Shown piece by piece: positions 36,647 to 45,120 of a stretch of 63,935 nt of DNA. Under the pieces are notes generated by a model that was not told where the DNA came from, did no database searches, and saw only the letters and a list, made by a program, of their open reading frames with translations. This DNA is from CAZLWA01 sp964563165 (GTDB taxonomy: Bacteria > CLD3 > SB21), in assembly GCA_964563165.1 (NCBI GenBank), contig CAZLWA010000033.1, positions 1 through 63,935 on the forward strand, given 5' to 3'. Numbering within the stretch: position 1 is the first letter of the stretch; each line of letters begins with the position of its first letter. The translations under genes and the position numbers were made by a program.

Positions 36647-37891
36647 TTAGGGTTCATACCGTTTGACGGCCAGGCACGTGTTATGGCCGCCGAATCCGAA
36701 GGTATTACTGATGGCCGCCGTAACCGCTTTTTCAACCGCGGTATTAGGCACGTAGTTCAGGTCGCAATTTTCATCCGGAACTTCATAGTTGATCGTCGGA
36801 GGAATCATCGAGTGTTTCACCGCGAGCATGGTCGCGATAAATTCAATTCCGCCTGCGGCTCCCAATAAGTGACCGGTCATGGATTTCGTCGAACTGACCA
36901 GCAGGTCCCGTGCATGATTTCCGAACACCGTTTTAATGGCGGCCGTTTCATTCTTGTCATTGTATTCGGTGGATGTTCCGTGCGCATTGACGTAGCCGAT
37001 ATCTTCGGGTTTGAGGCTCGCGTCTTTCAGCGCCAACTGCATCGCGCGCGCCGCGCCTTCGCCGCCTTCCGACGGCGCGGTAATATGAAACGCATCGTCG
37101 GTGTACCCGATTCCGGCTATTTCACCGTAAATTTTTGCGCCGCGTTTGAGCGCGTAATTAAGTTCTTCCAAAACCACGATTCCCGCACCTTCACCCATGA
37201 CAAATCCGTCGCGCATTTTATCGAACGGACGGCTTGCGTGCTTGAAATCATCGTTGCGCGTGGACAGCGCCTTCAGCGCATTGAAGCCCGCAACACCCAT
37301 CTCGCAAATACCCGCTTCCGTTCCGCCGCAAACCATCGCGTCCGCATCGCCGCGTTCGATCAGCATGAATGCATCGCCGATCGCATGGCTTCCGGTCGCA
37401 CACGCGGACACCGTTGCGTAATTGGGACCTTTTAATCCGAACATGATAGCGACTTGACCGGCGGCAATATCAATAATGAGCATCGGTATAAAAAACGGGC
37501 TCACACGGGAAGGTCCTTTTTCCAGATAAACCCGGAATTGCTCTTCAAACGTAATGAATCCGCCGATGCCGCTGCCGATGATGCAGCCGATACGGTTCGG
37601 ATCCAGAACCTTGGCGTCGAGTTTCGCATCGGTGATCGCCATCTTCGCCGCCGCCAGAGCAAACTGGCAAAAACGGTCCGTTCGCCGGACTTCCTTTTTG
37701 TCCATATAATTTGCCGGGTCAAAGCCTTTGACCTCACAGGCAAACTTGGTCACGTGATCTTTCGGATCGAATAGGGTGATTTTATCCGCGCCGTTGCGCC
37801 CTTCCATCAATCCCTGCCAGAATTCCTCCACACTATTGCCGATAGGCGTCACGGCACCGAGCCCCGTGACCACAACCCTGCGCTCACTCAT
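36647..37891 (-). CDS. fabF: 3-oxoacyl-ACP synthase II (KAS II)
   Basis: Condensing enzyme of fatty-acid elongation, 414 residues, cytoplasmic. The Cys-His-His triad is visible: Cys in 'YATVSACATGSHAIGDA', His in 'VNAHGTSTEYND' and His in 'KSMTGHLLGAAGGIE'. 'RRVVVTGLGAVTPIG' opens the thiolase fold and 'NTFGFGGHN' ends it. It uses malonyl-ACP carried by the AcpP encoded 102 bp upstream. Confidence 0.96.
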   Translation of the reverse strand: MSERRVVVTGLGAVTPIGNSVEEFWQGLMEGRNGADKITLFDPKDHVTKFACEVKGFDPANYMDKKEVRRTDRFCQFALAAAKMAITDAKLDAKVLDPNRIGCIIGSGIGGFITFEEQFRVYLEKGPSRVSPFFIPMLIIDIAAGQVAIMFGLKGPNYATVSACATGSHAIGDAFMLIERGDADAMVCGGTEAGICEMGVAGFNALKALSTRNDDFKHASRPFDKMRDGFVMGEGAGIVVLEELNYALKRGAKIYGEIAGIGYTDDAFHITAPSEGGEGAARAMQLALKDASLKPEDIGYVNAHGTSTEYNDKNETAAIKTVFGNHARDLLVSSTKSMTGHLLGAAGGIEFIATMLAVKHSMIPPTINYEVPDENCDLNYVPNTAVEKAVTAAISNTFGFGGHNTCLAVKRYEP

Positions 37892-37993
37892 GATAAGCTC
37901 CTTCGCCCCATACTGATGTATGATGAATTGAAATGTTCACAACATGGAAAGGCTCACGCGCTGAGGCTATCAACGCATCAACCGTTGAGCCGC

Positions 37994-38245
37994 TTATTTA
38001 CCGAGCTTCTTAACCAGGTAGTCAATCGTCGAGCCTACGGTGGTTAATTTGGCTGCTTCTTCTTCCGGAATTTTTTCACCCAGGCCGAATGAATCTTCAA
38101 ATTCCATGACGAGTTCCACCTGATCCAAAGAATCTGCGCCCAGATCTTCCACGTACGAAGCCGCCGGGGTTACTTCCGCCTCTGTCACGCCCAGTTTTTT
38201 CACGATGATCTCGCTCACTTTTTTCGTAATTTCGTCCTTTGTCAT
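37994..38245 (-). CDS. acpP: acyl carrier protein
   Basis: Acidic 83-residue carrier protein of fatty-acid synthesis. 'EDLGADSLDQVELVMEFE' contains the Ser that receives 4'-phosphopantetheine and the recognition helix. A strong ribosome-binding site, AAGGAGAACGGC, precedes the ATG, as expected for a highly expressed gene. The C terminus 'TVGSTIDYLVKKLGK' is typical. Lies between fabG and fabF. Confidence 0.97.
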   Translation of the reverse strand: MTKDEITKKVSEIIVKKLGVTEAEVTPAASYVEDLGADSLDQVELVMEFEDSFGLGEKIPEEEAAKLTTVGSTIDYLVKKLGK

Positions 38246-38306
38246 TGCCGTTCTCCTTGAAGGTTATTTGATGGGTTTAGTTTTTTATGAATTCAAAGTT
38301 ACATCG

Positions 38307-39056
38307 TCATCGAATGACACGCCCGCCGTCCACCTGGATCACCTGTCCCGTGATATAATCCGCTTCATCCGACGCCAGAAATCTCACGACGTTCGCGACT
38401 TCTTCCACGGTTCCCGCGCGGTTGAGCGGAATGTATTTTAGAATTTCCGCAACAGCTTGTTCCGAAAAATCTTTCGTCATATCGGTCTTGATATAGCCCG
38501 GCGCTACGGAGTTGACCGTAATTCCGTACGGCGCCAATTCTTTTGCGGTCACCATCGTGAGCCCGTCCATACCCGCTTTCGACGCGGCGTAATTGGCCTG
38601 GAACGGATTACCGCCCAGCGCCACGACCGATGACATATTGATAATTTTTCCCGAGCGCTGCTTCATCATGATCTTTGAGGCCAGTTTCGAACAGAGATAC
38701 GCGCTTTTTAGATTATTTTCCAGCACCCAATCCCATTCCTGCTCCTCCATCCGCACCAGTAAACTGTTCTTGAAAACGCCGGCGTTGTTGACCAGGATGT
38801 CTACCCGGCCGAAAGCATCCATCGCCTGCGCAAATAACTTCTGCGCTTCTTCCGGTTTAGATACGTCCGCCTGAACGGAAATAAACCGGCCTATGGCCAG
38901 TTCCGAAAAATATTTTTCCGTGCGTGCAAGGTTTTCCGGGTTTCTCCCGTTCAAAACTGCCGTCGCTCCGTTTTTCAAAAAGCATTCGGCTATGGCTTTG
39001 CCGATTCCCCGGGAGGACCCGGTGACGATCGCAATTTTATTTTCCAAACAACGCAT
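38307..39056 (-). CDS. fabG: 3-oxoacyl-ACP reductase
   Basis: NADPH-dependent reductase of the fatty-acid cycle, 249 residues. 'AIVTGSSRGIGKAIAE' is the cofactor loop, 'LVNNAGVFKN' the NAG motif, 'INMSSVVALGGN' the catalytic Ser region and 'YAASKAGMDGL' the YxxxK pair. 'GQVIQVDGG' closes the fold. Its upstream region is filled by heptamer repeats rather than a clear ribosome-binding site. Context in the fab operon makes the assignment firm. Confidence 0.95.
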   Translation of the reverse strand: MRCLENKIAIVTGSSRGIGKAIAECFLKNGATAVLNGRNPENLARTEKYFSELAIGRFISVQADVSKPEEAQKLFAQAMDAFGRVDILVNNAGVFKNSLLVRMEEQEWDWVLENNLKSAYLCSKLASKIMMKQRSGKIINMSSVVALGGNPFQANYAASKAGMDGLTMVTAKELAPYGITVNSVAPGYIKTDMTKDFSEQAVAEILKYIPLNRAGTVEEVANVVRFLASDEADYITGQVIQVDGGRVIR

Positions 39057-39063
39057 TACAATG

Positions 39064-39165
39064 ATTAATGATTAATGAATAATGAGCAATAAATACACCT
39101 GAAAAGATCCCTAGCATTTTTCATTGTTCATTACTCATTATTCATTATTCATTGTTCATTATTTT
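39064..39165. repeat. two opposed heptamer tandem-repeat blocks between fabD and fabG
   Basis: At 39064-39090 TAATGAN heptamers run on the plus strand; at 39117-39165 about seven units of AAYAATG-type heptamers run on the minus strand. The last codons and stop of fabD lie in the second block. 39073-39086 and 39134-39147 are complementary over 14 bases, so a hairpin with a loop of about 47 bases can form. Confidence 0.8.
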
Positions 39166-40087
39166 TAAATTTAACTAAATCACCCGGGATGCCGATATTT
39201 TCACACAAAACATTCTTGTCGATCCGCTTGATCAATCCTTGCAGTACATTGCCGGGGCCGATTTCATAAAATACCGCGGCACCGTCCGCGATCATATTCA
39301 TGACCGATTCGTGCCATTTCACCGGCGCTGTGATCTGATCCACCAGAAATCGTTTGACGTCGTCCTTCGATTGTGTTGCGCGCGCGGTGACATTCGGATA
39401 TACAGCAACTTCCGCGTCGTGTAATGAAATCGTGTCCAATGCCTTTCGAACTTCTTCTCTTGCGCTTTCCATCAGCGGAGAATGGAACGCGCCGCTCACG
39501 ACCAGTTCTTTCACCATGCGCGCGCCCTGCGCTTTGGCCATTTCCATCGCCCGGTGCACGCCTTCCACCGAACCCGAAATAACGATTTGTCCGGGCGAAT
39601 TATAATTCGCGCATTGCACGATACCGGTCAGGTACGCCTCACAACAAATTTTTCCGAGCGGCCCGGCTTCCATGCCGATCACCGCAGCCATGGTGCCTTT
39701 ATTCTGTTCGCCGGCTTTCTGCATCGCCTCCGCGCGTACTTTAACAACTTTCAATGCATCTTCAAAGGTCATCACTCCCGCCGCCACGAGCGCAGAATAT
39801 TCACCCAGGCTGTGACCTGCGGTCATTTGAACATTGATTTTCCCGAATTTTTCTTTTAAAATTTCCAGTACGACGAGACTGTGCACAAAGATCGCCGGCT
39901 GCGTCACCCGGGTTTGCTTCAAAGAATCTTCCGGTCCTTCAAACGAAATTTTCGATAGATCTAATCCCAAAATTTCATTGGCTCGCCCGTACATTTTTTT
40001 TGCCGCAGGAAAATTCTCATAAAGATCTTTTCCCATTCCCACGTATTGAGAACCCTGCCCGGGAAATACCAGCGCGATCTTACTCAT
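39149..40087 (-). CDS. fabD: malonyl-CoA:ACP transacylase
   Basis: Loads malonate onto AcpP; 312 residues. 'ALVFPGQGSQYVGMGKDL' is the N-terminal signature, the nucleophilic Ser is in 'TAGHSLGEYSALVAAG', and the partner His is in 'SGAFHSPLMESA'. 'FYEIGPGNVLQGLIKRI' is the conserved end. Both ends of the gene touch heptamer repeats: the ATG is the last of several ATGs in a TAATGAR series, and the last codons 'NNEQ' are encoded by repeat units, so repeat slippage could change both. Confidence 0.95.
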   Translation of the reverse strand: MSKIALVFPGQGSQYVGMGKDLYENFPAAKKMYGRANEILGLDLSKISFEGPEDSLKQTRVTQPAIFVHSLVVLEILKEKFGKINVQMTAGHSLGEYSALVAAGVMTFEDALKVVKVRAEAMQKAGEQNKGTMAAVIGMEAGPLGKICCEAYLTGIVQCANYNSPGQIVISGSVEGVHRAMEMAKAQGARMVKELVVSGAFHSPLMESAREEVRKALDTISLHDAEVAVYPNVTARATQSKDDVKRFLVDQITAPVKWHESVMNMIADGAAVFYEIGPGNVLQGLIKRIDKNVLCENIGIPGDLVKFKNNEQ

Positions 40088-40112
40088 TATTCATTACTCA
40101 TTATTCATTATC
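40082..40112 (-). repeat. heptamer repeat forming the fabD translation start region
   Basis: Four TAATGAR heptamers on the minus strand fill the gap between the fabH stop and the fabD start. Each contains a TAATG stop-start overlap, so several four- to five-codon frames end just where the next ATG begins. No ordinary ribosome-binding site is seen. Confidence 0.75.
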
Positions 40113-41106
40113 AGTAGGCCCACTTCAACAAAATACTGCTGCTCGTGAATCCTCCGCCAAACGCGGCGATCACGACGAGGTCGCCTTTTTTCAAACGTTT
40201 CGAACTCACGGCTTCAGACAAACAGATCGGAATCGTAGCCGCGGTAGTGTTGCCGTACTTGTCGATATTAATGATCACCTGCGAATCCGTCAACCCCATT
40301 CGCTGCGCGGCGGAATCTATGATCCGTTTGTTCGCCTGATGCGGAACAAACAGCCCGATGTCCTTCCCCGTCAGCCCGTTACGTTCGACAATCACCGCCG
40401 ACGCTTCCGCCATGCCTTTCACCGCGTATTGATAAACATTTTTACCGTCCTGATAAACGTAGTGCATTTTTTGATCCACCGTCTCGTGCGTCGCCGGATT
40501 CAGGCTGCCGCCCGCCTTCATGTGAAGATACTGGGCCCCGTTTCCATCCACCGAATTATGATAATCCATGATTCCGATATGGTCGTCTTCGGATTTTTCC
40601 AACAGTACCACACCGGCGCCGTCGCCGAAAAGGATACACGTATTCCGGTCCGTATAATCGAGAATCGAGCTCATCACGTCGGCGCCCACGACTAAAACTT
40701 TCTTAGCCGTTCCTGATTCTATGAATTGCGCTCCGATCACCAGCGAGTACGCAAATCCGCAGCACGCCGCAGACACATCAAAACCCCATGCGTTCTTCAT
40801 TCCCATTTTCGCCTGCAGCAGGCAAGCCGATGCCGGGAACACCATATCCGGCGTGACTGTTCCGAATACGATGAGGTCAATTTCTTCCGGCCGGGTGCCG
40901 GTTGTTTCAAACAAGCGTTTGCACGCTTCGACCGCCATATCCGAAGATCCTTTGCCCTTCTCAAGAATGCGCCGTTCTTTAATGCCGGTGCGGCTTACGA
41001 TCCATTCGTCCTTGGTGTCCACCATCTTTTCCAGATCCGCATTCGTCAATTTTTTTTCCGGCACCCAATGCGCTACGCCGGAAATTTTCGCCCGATTTTT
41101 CTGCAT
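40111..41106 (-). CDS. fabH: 3-oxoacyl-ACP synthase III (KAS III)
   Basis: Starts fatty-acid synthesis by condensing an acyl-CoA with malonyl-ACP; 331 residues. The Cys-His-Asn triad is visible: Cys in 'FDVSAACCGFAYSL', His in 'FVPHQANKRI' and Asn in 'DKYGNTTAATIP'. 'RTGIKERR' is the CoA-binding signature. The acyl-CoA preference (acetyl or branched) cannot be read. It precedes fabD, with a heptamer repeat in the gap. Confidence 0.95.
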   Translation of the reverse strand: MQKNRAKISGVAHWVPEKKLTNADLEKMVDTKDEWIVSRTGIKERRILEKGKGSSDMAVEACKRLFETTGTRPEEIDLIVFGTVTPDMVFPASACLLQAKMGMKNAWGFDVSAACCGFAYSLVIGAQFIESGTAKKVLVVGADVMSSILDYTDRNTCILFGDGAGVVLLEKSEDDHIGIMDYHNSVDGNGAQYLHMKAGGSLNPATHETVDQKMHYVYQDGKNVYQYAVKGMAEASAVIVERNGLTGKDIGLFVPHQANKRIIDSAAQRMGLTDSQVIINIDKYGNTTAATIPICLSEAVSSKRLKKGDLVVIAAFGGGFTSSSILLKWAY

Positions 41107-41125
41107 ACCTGGTCTTACTTCATGT

Positions 41126-42148
41126 TTAAGATACTTTAATGCGTTCCCGGATCACGTCATTGATCTTTTTCTCCACCATTTCTTTCGCGACGTGGATCGC
41201 CCGCACCAGCGCGGCGGCGGATGAACTGCCGTGACCGATGATCACCACGCCGTTGACGCCCAACAAAGGAACGCCGCCGTGCGATTGATAATCCATATAT
41301 TTTAAGGCGCGCCGCATGCCCGGTTTGACCATGGCCATCAGCGCCGTATTCACCAGGCTTTTTTTTGCAAAAGCCTGAAATTTTTTTCTTAAGAAATCCA
41401 GAACGCTTTCGGCAAGTTTGAGGGCCACATTGCCGGTAAATCCGTCGCAGACAATGACGTCCGCCGTTCCTTTAAAAATATCGCGGCCTTCGACGTTGCC
41501 TATGAACTCGAATAATTTTTTTTCGCGAAATAATTCATTCGCCTTGAGCGTCAGGTCGTCGCCCTTGCTGTCTTCTTCGCCGACGCTGAGCAATCCGACT
41601 TTCGGTTTTTGCATATTCATCATTACCTGCATGTAGGCGTTGCCCATGACGCCAAACTGCAAAAGGTGGTTAGGCTTACAATCCATGTTGGCGCCCACGT
41701 CCAGCACGAGTGTAAAACCCAGTTCATTCACAGACGGAAAAAACGCGCCGATCGTCGGCCGTGCGACGCCTTCAATGCGTCCGAGCCCGATCAGCCCGAT
41801 CGCCATCACGGCGCCGGTGTTGCCCATACTGATAAAGGCCTGGGCTTCGCCAGCCTTTACCATGTTGATACCGATATGAACGGACGATTTCGGTTTTTTC
41901 GTCAACGCGGCCGTCGGCGAGTCGTCCATGTCAATGCGTTCATCGGTGTGAACGATTTCAATATATTTTCCGACCAGGGACTGGCCCTCGCAGCGGTTGA
42001 TCCGGGCGTGAATGGTCTCTTGATCTCCCGTCACGACGACCTGATGGTCTTCTCCGCGATCCCGGAATTCTTTCGCCGCCAATACCACGCCGTCCACGAT
42101 CTTCGCAGGAGCCTCGTCGCCGCCCATTCCGTCAACTATAATTCTCAT
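41126..42148 (-). CDS. plsX: phosphate acyltransferase PlsX
   Basis: Makes acyl-phosphate from acyl-ACP for phospholipid synthesis; peripheral membrane enzyme. From the ATG at 42148 it has 340 residues, the family length. 'IIVDGMGGDEAP' opens the protein, 'LGRIEGVARPTIGAFFPS', 'DVGANMDCKP' and 'VCDGFTGNVALKLAES' are conserved. A longer frame from 42190 adds 14 residues not typical of the family. In the order plsX-fabH-fabD it follows rpmF as in most bacteria. Confidence 0.95.
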   Translation of the reverse strand: MRIIVDGMGGDEAPAKIVDGVVLAAKEFRDRGEDHQVVVTGDQETIHARINRCEGQSLVGKYIEIVHTDERIDMDDSPTAALTKKPKSSVHIGINMVKAGEAQAFISMGNTGAVMAIGLIGLGRIEGVARPTIGAFFPSVNELGFTLVLDVGANMDCKPNHLLQFGVMGNAYMQVMMNMQKPKVGLLSVGEEDSKGDDLTLKANELFREKKLFEFIGNVEGRDIFKGTADVIVCDGFTGNVALKLAESVLDFLRKKFQAFAKKSLVNTALMAMVKPGMRRALKYMDYQSHGGVPLLGVNGVVIIGHGSSSAAALVRAIHVAKEMVEKKINDVIRERIKVS

Positions 42149-42220
42149 TCGCACTGATAATAGATGATCAACTACAATCCAATATAACAAGTTTCTAAAA
42201 TGAAACTAAACAAAAATCAC

Positions 42221-42273
42221 ATAAAAAAAGTTTTGCCTGTCGGTGTCAAAAATTTCATAACAAGGACAGGCAA
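42221..42273 (-). terminator. hairpin plus T-run between rpmF and plsX
   Basis: On the minus strand TTGCCTGTC (42273-42265) pairs with GACAGGCAA (42241-42233) across a loop of 23 bases, and a run of seven Ts follows (42229-42222). It resembles an intrinsic terminator or attenuator placed after the ribosomal protein gene, which would lower transcription into the fab genes. The long loop weakens the call. Confidence 0.55.
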
Positions 42274-42301
42274 TCACATTGTAAACCGCCATGAGGCCGG
42301 A

Positions 42302-42484
42302 TCAGACTCCTTTGGCCACCATGATTTGTCTTCCGTCATAATACCCGCAGTTCGGGCACACGCGGTGAGGCATTTTAGGCTCCCGGCAATTGGAACACGT
42401 CGTGATCGACGGCGCATCTAATTTCCAGTGCGTCCGGCGTTTGTCGCGGCGCTGTTTCGAATGTCTTCGTTTTGGATTCGGCAT
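42302..42484 (-). CDS. rpmF: 50S ribosomal protein L32
   Basis: Sixty-residue large-subunit ribosomal protein. The basic N terminus 'MPNPKRRHSKQRRDKRR' and the zinc-binding cysteines in 'CSNCREPKMPHRVCPNCGYY' identify it. The gene lies 31 bp after yceD and before plsX, the widely conserved order. Confidence 0.97.
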   Translation of the reverse strand: MPNPKRRHSKQRRDKRRTHWKLDAPSITTCSNCREPKMPHRVCPNCGYYDGRQIMVAKGV

Positions 42485-42515
42485 GATTAACTCCTATGAA
42501 TAATGTATTGATTTC

Positions 42516-43007
42516 CTAATTCGTCATCGCCACCGCGGCATGCTCGCATACGGTGTGGTTTAATTCCGCGCCGCACTGAACGCATAATCCTTTACAATTC
42601 TCCCGGCACAAGACCTTGGTAGGCATGGCCAGCATCAGCGTGTCGCAGATATCTTTGTCCAGAACAATTTCGTTGGCCTGGTGCACATCGAGCGAACGGA
42701 TCTCCGATTCCCCGTCGGCAGGCTGCCGCAAATCGGAAAAAATAATCTCAAAATGTCCTTCCACGGTCCGCCGCACGTCGCCCAGACAAAGGTCACATAA
42801 GAAATGCGCTTCCGACGACGCCTGAAATTTAACATAATAAATGTGGCCCACTTTGTTCAGGATCACGTCTGTAACGATCGGCCGATCAAAAATCTCATGC
42901 CCTTCGAAATTCTTAAGATCCAGACCGATCCCTCCCGGAGACGATTCAAAATGAAAACGGTGTTCGCCGTCCCCGAAACTTAAAATTTTTTCCAGTTTTA
43001 TGCTCAT
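42516..43007 (-). CDS. yceD: YceD/DUF177 family protein
   Basis: Protein of 163 residues of the DUF177 family, which in other bacteria and plastids is linked to 23S rRNA accumulation. Two cysteine pairs are visible: 'FLCDLCLGDVRR' and 'CRENCKGLCVQCGAEL', the second being the family's conserved C-terminal motif. It is the first gene behind the strong promoter at 43034-43062, with a leader of about 20 bases, and is followed by rpmF. Confidence 0.9.
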   Translation of the reverse strand: MSIKLEKILSFGDGEHRFHFESSPGGIGLDLKNFEGHEIFDRPIVTDVILNKVGHIYYVKFQASSEAHFLCDLCLGDVRRTVEGHFEIIFSDLRQPADGESEIRSLDVHQANEIVLDKDICDTLMLAMPTKVLCRENCKGLCVQCGAELNHTVCEHAAVAMTN

Positions 43008-43033
43008 TCAACCCGCTAAAATTTTAAGGCGTG

Positions 43034-43062
43034 AAGATAGTTTTTTTTGGCTTTATTGTCAA
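43034..43062 (-). promoter_or_regulatory. promoter P4 of the yceD-rpmF-plsX-fab-rnc operon
   Basis: On the minus strand a perfect TTGACA (43062-43057) is followed after 17 bases, including an A8 run, by TATCTT (43039-43034). It lies 27 bases before the yceD ATG and fits the TTGAnT-N17-TAnCTT pattern seen at other genes of the window. Confidence 0.85.
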
Positions 43063-43191
43063 GCAAAAATGACACGGGAAAGCCGGCATAGAAGTCCCGG
43101 TGAACGGCCCGGATGCCGGACACGGACCTTCAGGTTAAACATCCTCTTCAGACGGGGTTTAGAACCGTCCGGACCGATTCCATCCGCCCGA

Positions 43192-44157
43192 TCATTTTCT
43201 TTTCCCGGTGGTTTGCGGAAGCATGATCTCATGGAGCCATGCTTTCTGAACGTCCGTATGCAATAAATTTTTCTGAATAGCCTGCCACCGCTTCCAGAAT
43301 CTTCGCTTCTGCTGATCAAAAAAAAGAGCGGCAAAGGCCGACGACCGCCTCCAGTTCGGATCAAAATGCGACGTCAACAGGTTTTCAATGACGACGTGAT
43401 CGTGCACGACGCCCAGGCATTCCTGGGCTTCTTCTAGCTGTTTGATATAGGATCTAAATTTTTCAGAATAGAATTCCTGAAAAAATTCCATGGCATACCG
43501 CGTCCGCTTGATATGACGGCGCAGGCTGTGCAGCGACGCGTCTTGCTTCTCAAAAAAACCAGGCGCCGGCGCTCTTCTTCGGGGTTTCCCGTCGATATCA
43601 ACGCCGACGTATAAACCCGGATGAAGGAATAATTCGTTAATTCCCGGCAGAATAAAATTCGCCAGCAGGGGTTCGGTCAAGCGGTCGGCCAAAAGGTTAT
43701 TGAACAGAGGACGCGCAACCCATATTTGAAACGCCCCGGTAAATTCCGCGTACGACGGACTTTCAATATGTGATCTCAGCTTTCTGAATTCTTTCCCGCG
43801 CGCGGATGAAAGAAACTGAATGATCTCATCGAGCCTGATCTGCTGCAGCAGACCGGTGCATGCACCGCGGCATGCTTCCACATGAATTTTGAAAACGTCC
43901 AGATCCCGGACGGCTCCGAGCCGCCGGACGATCGTTCCGATACGCTTGCCGGTAACCGGTTCGGGAAATTCCACCGCGTTTTCAAAAACGCGCAATGCCG
44001 TACGCAGCCTCCTCAACGCCACGCGTGTTTTGTGAAGATGCTCAATATCGACATCCGCCAGAATATTCTTTTCATGCTCTGAAAAACTTCCAAAATATTT
44101 TCGGAGGATTTGCACCGCCCATGGGCCGACTTTCACATTCTGAACGCCTTTTTCCAT
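43192..44157 (-). CDS. CHAD domain protein
   Basis: A 321-residue all-helical CHAD protein; the family binds inorganic polyphosphate through conserved His and basic residues. 'LHKTRVALRRLRTALRVF' near residue 40 and 'SLHSLRRHIKRTRYAMEFF' near residue 208 are the two symmetrical CHAD motifs (HxxR and K/R-rich). No CYTH domain is fused. It follows the TerC-like gene by 15 bp and is last in the K+ channel operon. A role at polyphosphate granules or in cation/phosphate balance is inferred. Confidence 0.85.
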   Translation of the reverse strand: MEKGVQNVKVGPWAVQILRKYFGSFSEHEKNILADVDIEHLHKTRVALRRLRTALRVFENAVEFPEPVTGKRIGTIVRRLGAVRDLDVFKIHVEACRGACTGLLQQIRLDEIIQFLSSARGKEFRKLRSHIESPSYAEFTGAFQIWVARPLFNNLLADRLTEPLLANFILPGINELFLHPGLYVGVDIDGKPRRRAPAPGFFEKQDASLHSLRRHIKRTRYAMEFFQEFYSEKFRSYIKQLEEAQECLGVVHDHVVIENLLTSHFDPNWRRSSAFAALFFDQQKRRFWKRWQAIQKNLLHTDVQKAWLHEIMLPQTTGKRK

Positions 44158-44172
44158 AAGCTGACTTCCGAA

Positions 44173-45108
44173 TTACTGCGAAGAGACATCGTCCGGTTTG
44201 TTTTTACGGCTAAAGATCACGGAGGCTCCTACGGAAACGAGCAGGATCAGCGCAATAACCATCAATGAAATTTCAATTGGAATTTTGTAAATATCCGTGA
44301 GGATCATTTTCGAACCGACAAATACCAAAACTGCCGAAAGGCCGTAACTCAAATATTTGAACATCTGGATGATGTTGGACATGGCAAAGTACAAGGCTCG
44401 AAGACCGAGTATCGCGAAAACATTGGACGTGTAAATGATGAAGGGATCGTCGGTAATGGCAATAATGGCCGGGATGGAGTCCACCGCAAAGATCAAATCG
44501 GACGATTCCACCACCAGCAGCACGACGAACATCGGTGTCGCATGGAGGCGGCCGTTCAATCGCACAAAAAATTTTCCGTTTTCATCGCCGGGCGCCACGG
44601 GAAATAATCTTTGAAATATCTTAATGACCGGATTTCTTTCGGGATGGATTTCTTTCTCTTTTTGAACCGCCATTCGTATGCCGGTGACGATAAGGAAACC
44701 GCCGAAGATATAGATGATCCAATGAAATTGATGGATGAGGCTCACGCCGGCGGCAATGAAAACAGCCCGCATAATGAGCGCACCGAGGATGCCCCAGAAG
44801 AGAATTTTATGCTGGTAAATAGCCGGAACCTTAAAATAACTGAAGATCATGATAAACACAAAAATATTGTCCACGCTCAGCGATTTCTCGATGAGATAAC
44901 CGGTCAGGAATTCCAGCGCGGGTTTCGGCCCCATCCAATAATAGATGAGCGCGTTAAAGATCAACGAAAGCGTTATCCAGAAAACACTCCAGACTAGCGC
45001 TTCCCGGGTCTTTATCTCATGCGCTTTCCGGTGAAAAACGCCGAGATCCAAAGCCAGCATGATGACTACGAACAGGTTAAAAAGAATCCACGGCCACAGA
45101 GTGTCCAT
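44173..45108 (-). CDS. TerC/Alx family integral membrane protein
   Basis: Membrane protein of 311 residues with about eight or nine helices. The TerC signature is clear: 'ALDLGVFHRKAHEIKTREAL', then 'LIEKSLSVDNIFVFIMIFSYF' with acidic residues in a helix, and 'VESSDLIFAVDSIPAIIAI'. Family members export Mn2+ or Ca2+ or confer tellurite resistance. I prefer the ATG at 45108, which follows AGAGAGG, to a GTG one codon earlier. It lies between the K+ channel and CHAD genes. Confidence 0.92.
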   Translation of the reverse strand: MDTLWPWILFNLFVVIMLALDLGVFHRKAHEIKTREALVWSVFWITLSLIFNALIYYWMGPKPALEFLTGYLIEKSLSVDNIFVFIMIFSYFKVPAIYQHKILFWGILGALIMRAVFIAAGVSLIHQFHWIIYIFGGFLIVTGIRMAVQKEKEIHPERNPVIKIFQRLFPVAPGDENGKFFVRLNGRLHATPMFVVLLVVESSDLIFAVDSIPAIIAITDDPFIIYTSNVFAILGLRALYFAMSNIIQMFKYLSYGLSAVLVFVGSKMILTDIYKIPIEISLMVIALILLVSVGASVIFSRKNKPDDVSSQ

Positions 45109-45120
45109 CACAAAACCTCT

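Noticed and set aside
38255..38306. TAACTTTG before acpP as a -10 element
   Set aside because: No TTGA box lies 16-17 bases upstream, so an internal promoter is not supported.
43083..43120. CCGGCAT/ATGCCGG inverted repeat after the CHAD gene as a terminator
   Set aside because: The loop is long and no T-run follows directly on the coding strand.
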